This document shows, piece by piece, positions 25,765 through 30,037 of a stretch of 30,037 nucleotides of DNA; the stretch's first letter is position 1; every line of letters begins with the position of its first letter. The position numbers and the translations under genes are program-made. The notes below the pieces were generated by a model. That model was not told where the DNA came from, did no database searches, and worked only from the letters and a program-made list of their open reading frames with translations. Source of the DNA: Nitrospirota bacterium (GTDB lineage Bacteria > Nitrospirota > Nitrospiria > Nitrospirales > Nitrospiraceae); assembly GCA_016222925.1 (NCBI GenBank), contig JACRQB010000174.1:1-30037 (forward strand). Reading direction: 5' to 3'.

Positions 25765-25872
25765 AGGGAAGGTGAATCAGAAGGATAGAGTCGTGATAGC
25801 AATCACAGCGAACCGAGTATAGATGAACGACTGTGGGCAAGTCGAGCACCGTCGACAGAACGCGATCAGCGC

Positions 25873-26058
25873 TCACGCAATAGGCCAGATCACCTCCCTC
25901 GTCTCCAGTCCCCAGCAGCAGGCACAGGGCTTCATGGACCGGACACCGTCACACGCAGGATCCTCTTTGAGATTGAGGCGGAAAGAAACGCACCCGTGAC
26001 CTGACTGGGCAGCCGGAGCCAAGTACTGACTGAATCGACTTCGATTCATGCGGTGCAT
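25873..26058 (-). CDS. Possible small cysteine-containing protein
   Basis: A 61-codon frame whose C-terminal 40 residues look protein-like: SFRLNLKEDPACDGVRSMKP then CACCWGLETREVIWPIA, with four cysteines including CACC. The N-terminal part is less convincing and the ATG at 26058 has no clear ribosome site. A second open frame overlaps it (25949-26149, with QFDDTLSRFYGIELDAPHES), so the two could be pieces of one frameshifted small gene. I do not recognise a family. Confidence 0.3.
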   Translation of the reverse strand: MHRMNRSRFSQYLAPAAQSGHGCVSFRLNLKEDPACDGVRSMKPCACCWGLETREVIWPIA

Positions 26059-26102
26059 CTAATTCGATTCCATAAAACCGAGAGAGTGTGTCGTCGAACT
26101 GG

Positions 26103-26624
26103 TCAGGCGGCCAGTGACTTGGCTTCAGCAGCCTGGTCTCCCAGCACATTCAGTCCATCAAGTCGCTGGATCTTGGGCTGATAAGCACTCACCTTGCGCA
26201 TAATCATCGCTCTTAAATCTTCATCGACATGAGCGAGCGCTTCTCGCACCCCAACGATATCACCATCCTCCGCCAGATGAGCGGCAATGCCGATGAGCGG
26301 CAAGACTCCGGCATCGCCCATGGCCGTAGCAATCTCGATGGCTCCGGACCGATCTCCGGCCTTGACGAAGACCTGAGGGAGCTCAAGGTAGAAGTGACTG
26401 GCTAAGAGCGACGGATCAGGGCACGAAACGATAGTGTCTTTCACGGCCTGGACATTCCCCCGCTCCGATTCGATGAATAGCATCATCTGCCAGGCCTCTC
26501 GCAAGTATCGCTTATCAACGATCTCATTTGCCGTTCGTCGCGCCTCGGTGGTATCGCCGGCCAATGCTTGTCTGATCGCCTGGTCTTTTAACTGTTCATC
26601 CGTCAGTGTTTGGGTTGTCATCAT
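26103..26624 (-). CDS. Helical-repeat (TPR-like) small protein
   Basis: A 173-residue all-helical protein with units resembling degenerate tetratricopeptide or similar solenoid repeats (DQAIRQALAGDTTEARRTAN, LPQVFVKAGDRSGAIEIATA, IAAHLAEDGDIVGVREALAH). There is no signal peptide or catalytic motif; it is likely a cytoplasmic scaffold. AGAGAGGAG lies about 7 bases upstream of the ATG at 26624 (a second ATG follows directly at 26621), a strong ribosome site. It stands alone, 338 bases beyond the recQ start on the same strand. Function unknown. Confidence 0.7.
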   Translation of the reverse strand: MMTTQTLTDEQLKDQAIRQALAGDTTEARRTANEIVDKRYLREAWQMMLFIESERGNVQAVKDTIVSCPDPSLLASHFYLELPQVFVKAGDRSGAIEIATAMGDAGVLPLIGIAAHLAEDGDIVGVREALAHVDEDLRAMIMRKVSAYQPKIQRLDGLNVLGDQAAEAKSLAA

Positions 26625-27303
26625 GTCTTGGCTCCTCTCTGCACTTGGTCGGAGTACGAAATTGGAAATTCAAAACGCCTATTTCGAAATCTAGCGGTGA
26701 ACGCCGTTCTTGTCGACTGTTTCACGCCAAATTGACAGACCCACCCTCCGTCCAATCGGGGTGACAGCTCTAACGATCGACCGTTGCTTCTATTCGCGAA
26801 GTATTTGCGTGAGGACGATGCGGAAGTGGAATGTATCTGCGAGCCTGACTCACGGCGATTCAAGAATCATTTTTTTATTACGCGCAGAGGCCCAACAGAC
26901 TTTCCGCGGAAGGAATATAGAGACTTAAGCCATTGGCTTTCTTGCTACTTTTTCAGATTTGAATCCTAAAGAAGTTCATTTTTCCGCTTCGCTTGCGCAT
27001 CTGAAATGTCCAGCTATACTTTCTCAATGCGCTCAACAAAATACATCATCGTGCAAGACGGAGAAGCGCGGGTGGAGCAGCTCATGTTTGCACTGATCAG
27101 CAATCGCTGAGCACGAGCGACATTCGACTATTCTCCTGTCACCAACCCCATGCCCGCCGAACACAGAATACTGCGAAACGCTTCTAAATTCAGCCTCTCA
27201 TAAACTAACCAGCTCACCCAGCAGCGCGAGACCAACGGCTGCTGATGCATTCGACTGGCCTGATCAGCCGGCCTTACGTTGAAATCAACGCTTTTTTTAC
27301 ACA

Positions 27304-27357
27304 TCACACCTCGATCTTTCCCACATGTTTCTCCTCCTGCACCAAGCGATAGGCAAT
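27304..27357 (-). pseudogene. Possible remnant of an oxidoreductase C-terminus
   Basis: Eighteen codons on the minus strand read IAYRLVQEEKHVGKIEV then stop. This resembles the final helix and strand of medium-chain dehydrogenases/quinone reductases, which often end in HxGKIVV-like text. A stop codon sits immediately upstream, and no further matching sequence was found, so any gene is almost wholly lost. The similarity is short and may be chance. Confidence 0.22.
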
Positions 27358-27488
27358 CTACTAAAGTTACCGCCTCCCACCAATTACTTCGAAACACTTG
27401 TAAGATTTGCGTCCAGAAACCGACTTTGAAGGAGAGACGAGAGGAGATTCTATTCACCGCCTTATCTACGTATTTTGGGAAACTCCGA

Positions 27489-27518
27489 TTGACCCGATAG
27501 GTGAAGTGTTGATACACA
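27489..27518 (+). promoter_or_regulatory. Candidate promoter for the arsenic operon
   Basis: TTGACC (27489-27494) and TACACA (27513-27518) are spaced by 18 bases, ending about 39 bases before the arsM start. I saw no convincing ArsR-type operator palindrome between them and the gene. Confidence 0.35.
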
Positions 27519-27556
27519 TATTTCCAGGTATTCTGACCAATTCTGCGAGGCCGGCC

Positions 27557-28744
27557 ATGCCGATTGATGACATCACACAAAAAGTCAGCGAGCGCTATGC
27601 CAAAGCCGCCAGTACCGGCGAACAGATGTGCTGCCCCACCAGCTACGACATGGGGCACCTCAAGACCTTCATTCCTGAAGAAGTGCTCACAATCTCCTAT
27701 GGCTGCGGCACGCCAGCTGGCCTCAAGACAGTGCAGGCCGGTGAGACGGTCTTGGACATCGGATCGGGTGGCGGGATCGATTGCTTTGAAGCCTCCCGCT
27801 TGGTGGGTCCCACAGGCCACGTGATCGGAATCGACATGACCGATACGATGCTGGAGATCGCCCGAATAAATGCAGCGGTCGTGGCTGCGAATCTTGGCTA
27901 TCCCGCCTCGAACGTTGAGTTTCGCAAAGGCCTGGCGGATGCAATGCCCGTCGACGATGGGACGATCGACCTGATCATCTCAAATTGCGTGATCAATCTT
28001 GCTCCGGATAAGCGGAAGGTGTTTCAGGAAATGTATCGGGTCGCCAAGCCCGGCGGACGGTTCACCATCTCAGACATCGTGTCCGATCACATCGTGCCGC
28101 AGTACCTTGTCCATAACACACAAAAATGGGGAGACTGTTTATCCGGTGCCTTGACGCTCACCGACTACATGAACGGCATGACGGCAGCCGGTTTTCTTGG
28201 TATTCATCTGGTGAAATTTTCGCCCTGGCGCGTCATCGACGGGATTCATTTCTTTTCCGTGACGTTGACCGGTTACAAACTCCCTCAGACAACGACGACT
28301 CCGTCGATGTTTCACGCGACATTACGTGGGCCCTTCAGCCGAGTTGTGGTTGAAGAAGGTACGACCTACCAACGCGGCATTCCGCAACCGATCACGTCGG
28401 AGGAGATACTGTTGTTGAGCACCCCTCCCTTCGCCGGACACTTCCTCCTGACCGCCAAGCCTGTCGCGCTGGGCAGCGATGATCCGCGCTGGACCGCCGT
28501 CTTCCCAGCCGATGCCCCATGCACCTGGCAAGGCCACTATGCCTTGCTGGCCGGTCCCTTCGTCGAAGCGACTGATGACGATCACCATGTCTATCGCCGC
28601 GGCGAACCGCTGGAAATCTGTTCCAAAACGGTCGCCGTGCTGGAGACCAACAGCTACGCCCCACACTTCGTGATCCTCAACAGAGCCGGTGACCAGACCA
28701 GCGGTGAAGCCGTCACCTGCGCTCCTAACGGAGGCTGCTGCTAG
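27557..28744 (+). CDS. arsM: Arsenite S-adenosylmethionine methyltransferase-like protein
   Basis: A 395-residue protein that should methylate trivalent arsenic using S-adenosylmethionine. The SAM loop is VLDIGSGGGIDC (residues 65-76). Cysteines expected to hold arsenite are at C25/C26 (EQMCCPTSYD), C50 (SYGCGTP) and C144 (ISNCVINLAPDK), and YRVAKPGGRFTISDIV follows. The C-terminal 160 residues form a second domain ending in a Cys-Cys pair (CAPNGGCC). The start at 27557 has GAGG 7 bases upstream; the upstream extension to 27407 does not look like ArsM. The stop TAG is directly followed by the arsS start, so translation is coupled. This form, with arsS, belongs to arsenosugar synthesis. Confidence 0.88.
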   Translation: MPIDDITQKVSERYAKAASTGEQMCCPTSYDMGHLKTFIPEEVLTISYGCGTPAGLKTVQAGETVLDIGSGGGIDCFEASRLVGPTGHVIGIDMTDTMLEIARINAAVVAANLGYPASNVEFRKGLADAMPVDDGTIDLIISNCVINLAPDKRKVFQEMYRVAKPGGRFTISDIVSDHIVPQYLVHNTQKWGDCLSGALTLTDYMNGMTAAGFLGIHLVKFSPWRVIDGIHFFSVTLTGYKLPQTTTTPSMFHATLRGPFSRVVVEEGTTYQRGIPQPITSEEILLLSTPPFAGHFLLTAKPVALGSDDPRWTAVFPADAPCTWQGHYALLAGPFVEATDDDHHVYRRGEPLEICSKTVAVLETNSYAPHFVILNRAGDQTSGEAVTCAPNGGCC

Positions 28745-29782
28745 ATGACGCTCACGTTGCTTGGCCGAAGCAACCCCCTCGCCTCAGCGGCTGAACAACT
28801 CCGTATCCTTGATCAACCGAGTGGTTCTTCATCGTTCGCCCTGCGACTCACCCAAGCTGGAGTTTGCCCTCTGCGTGCGAGCGGCATCACGGTCTTCCAA
28901 ATCAACGTCGGTAAGCTCTGTAACCAGACCTGCCGCCATTGCCACGTGGATGCCGGACCGGATCGTCCCGAAACGATGTCCTTGGAAACGGCTGAACAAT
29001 GTATCGACGCGCTGGCTAAAACGGACATTCCTACAGTAGATATCACCGGCGGCGCGCCGGAGCTGAATCCCCATTTTCGCTGGCTCGTCGAACAGTCCCG
29101 CAGACTTGGCCGACATGTCATGGATCGCTGTAATCTGTCCGTGTTGCTGCTTCCTTCCCAGGTGGATCTCGTGAAATTCCTGGCTCATCACCAGGTGGAA
29201 ATCATCGCCTCGTTTCCGTCGTACCGTGCCAGCCAGACCGATGCGCAGCGAGGCGACGGCATCTTTGAGAAATCGATGGAGGCGCTTCGCCTGCTTAACC
29301 GATTCGGCTATGGCCGTTCGGATAGCGGGCTCACCCTGAACTTGGTCTACAATCCCGTCGGCGCGTTCCTGCCTCCAAGGCAGGAGGCCATCGAAGCACA
29401 GTTTAAAAAAGAATTGCTGACCAAGCATGGGGTTGAGTTCAACCGGCTCTACACGATCACCAACATGCCGATCAGCCGGTTCCTGGAGTTCCTCATCGAA
29501 AGCGGCAACTATGATCAGTACATGACGCGCCTGGCCAATGCGTTCACCCCGGCTGCAGCTGCCGGCGTCATGTGCCGGTACACACTGTCCGTCGGATGGG
29601 ACGGCAGACTCTACGACTGTGACTTCAACCAGATGCTCGAACTCCCGGTTGATCACGGAGCGCCGTCGCATATTCGCGACTTCGATCCTGCTCAACTCCA
29701 TCATCGACAGATCGTCACGCGCAACCATTGCTTCGGGTGCACGGCCGGTTCTGGTTCATCTTGTGGTGGATCTGTCACGTAA
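28745..29782 (+). CDS. arsS: Arsenosugar biosynthesis radical SAM protein ArsS-like
   Basis: A 345-residue radical SAM enzyme. The iron-sulphur motif is CNQTCRHC (C59, C63, C66), followed by HVDAGPDRPE and the glycine motif DITGGAPELNP. VMDRCNLSVL, IIASFPSYRASQTDAQRGDG and LNLVYNPVGAFLPP are family-type segments. The cysteine-rich C-terminus (CFGCTAGSGSSCGG) could hold an extra cluster. In arsenosugar synthesis, ArsS is thought to add the adenosyl-derived ribose to methylated arsenic made by ArsM; the pairing here supports that. The ATG abuts the arsM stop with no gap. It is followed 11 bases later by a phosphate transporter gene. Confidence 0.9.
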   Translation: MTLTLLGRSNPLASAAEQLRILDQPSGSSSFALRLTQAGVCPLRASGITVFQINVGKLCNQTCRHCHVDAGPDRPETMSLETAEQCIDALAKTDIPTVDITGGAPELNPHFRWLVEQSRRLGRHVMDRCNLSVLLLPSQVDLVKFLAHHQVEIIASFPSYRASQTDAQRGDGIFEKSMEALRLLNRFGYGRSDSGLTLNLVYNPVGAFLPPRQEAIEAQFKKELLTKHGVEFNRLYTITNMPISRFLEFLIESGNYDQYMTRLANAFTPAAAAGVMCRYTLSVGWDGRLYDCDFNQMLELPVDHGAPSHIRDFDPAQLHHRQIVTRNHCFGCTAGSGSSCGGSVT

Positions 29783-29793
29783 GACGGCTCACC

Positions 29794-30037
29794 ATGGAAC
29801 TCTCCGTCCTCACATTCTCGCTGGTCCTTGTCCTGGCCTTTGCCAATGGCACGAATGACGTGTCGAAGGCTATCGCGACGCTGGTAGGCAGCGGCGTCAC
29901 GAGCTATCGGACTGCCATCGCTTGGGGAACGTTGTGGACGATGATCGGAGCGGCCACTGCGGCGTTCGTGGCCAGCGCGATGGTCAAGACGTTCAGCAGC
30001 GGCCTCATCCAACCGGACCTCGCCATCCCGTCATCAC
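29794..30037 (+). CDS. pit: PiT family inorganic phosphate transporter (cut by window end)
   Basis: The first 81 codons are visible; the gene continues past the window. It starts MELSVLTFSLVLVLAFANGT and carries the PiT signature NGTNDVSKAIATLVGSG in the first hydrophobic segment, followed by a second membrane helix (AIAWGTLWTMIGAATAAFVA). PiT proteins move phosphate, and arsenate, with a cation across the inner membrane. Its position 11 bases after arsS suggests membership of the arsenic operon. The ribosome site is weak. Length and C-terminal half cannot be judged. Confidence 0.88.
   Translation, partial: MELSVLTFSLVLVLAFANGTNDVSKAIATLVGSGVTSYRTAIAWGTLWTMIGAATAAFVASAMVKTFSSGLIQPDLAIPSS

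Larger units (their letters stand above)
26625..27556. other. Long intergenic region with decayed-looking sequence
   Basis: More than 900 bases without a gene I can support. The parts include an AT-rich stretch with a 61-codon + frame (26784-26969, KYLREDDAEVECICEPDSRR) that has no ribosome site. A 27-codon frame at 27027-27110 (MRSTKYIIVQDGEARVEQLM) lies 7 bases after a TTGCGC-16-TATACT promoter-like pair at 26993-27020. A short dehydrogenase-like C-terminus lies at 27304-27357 (minus), and a promoter candidate sits before arsM. The mixture suggests gene remnants. Confidence 0.45.

Noticed and set aside
27027..27110. 27-codon + frame behind a good -10/-35 pair
   Set aside because: The protein is too short, with no ribosome site or recognisable family; kept only as a note in the intergenic entry.
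27128..27820. 230-codon minus strand frame before and across arsM
   Set aside because: It is mostly the reverse shadow of arsM; the part outside (ending LVYERLNLEAFRSILCSAGM) may be repeat-derived but cannot be supported as a gene.
1..30037. CRISPR arrays, rRNA and tRNA genes, insertion sequences with transposase
   Set aside because: I looked for regularly spaced repeats, tRNA-like T arms with acceptor stems, and transposase motifs; only the tmRNA was found.

Overview
This window looks like a bacterial chromosome segment of moderately high GC. Gene content and the style of the intergenic sequence suggest a Nitrospira-like member of the Nitrospirota. That is a judgement from general familiarity; no rRNA or universal marker is present to prove it. 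Most genes are housekeeping or stress genes, interrupted by at least two accessory patches with lower GC.

Layout. (1) 1-2.7 kb: three consecutive HEAT-repeat proteins on the + strand, ending in a 174 bp MITE-like repeat. (2) 2.9-5.9 kb: UDP-glucose 6-dehydrogenase (-) divergent from a membrane/spermidine-synthase-like fusion protein (+). (3) 5.9-10.9 kb: a trehalose block. Trehalose-6-P phosphatase and an unusual membrane-tethered trehalose-6-P synthase (-) are divergent from a GH15 glucoamylase/trehalase-like enzyme (+). (4) 11.0-13.7 kb: an accessory patch just beyond the 3' end of the tmRNA gene. It encodes a PD-(D/E)XK nuclease-like protein with a C-terminal SEC-C motif, apparently split in two by a frameshift and flanked by two similar GC-rich hairpins. 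(5) 13.8-18.8 kb: tmRNA (ssrA), an NnrS-like membrane protein, and a translationally coupled DUF2868 / DUF3482-GTPase pair. The GTPase has lost its Walker A loop and reading frame. (6) 19.1-23.6 kb: a small zinc-ribbon protein, then a second accessory patch. This holds a very large unrecognised protein, whose first 50 residues lie in another frame across an A7 run, and a clan-A (GH5-like) glycoside hydrolase. (7) 23.9-26.6 kb: RecQ helicase and a small helical-repeat protein. (8) 27.5-30.0 kb: an arsenic operon of arsM-like methyltransferase, arsS-like radical SAM enzyme and the start of a PiT phosphate transporter cut by the window edge.

How the parts fit. The trehalose genes form a synthesis/dephosphorylation/hydrolysis module, and the synthase carries what looks like a periplasmic sensing region. 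The arsenic genes fit arsenosugar formation with a phosphate/arsenate uptake partner. The most unusual material is the giant-protein plus glycosidase pair at 19.6-23.6 kb, together with three independent gene disruptions between 12.8 and 19.8 kb. Those disruptions are either genuine decay or recoding, or sequence errors, and need read-level checking.
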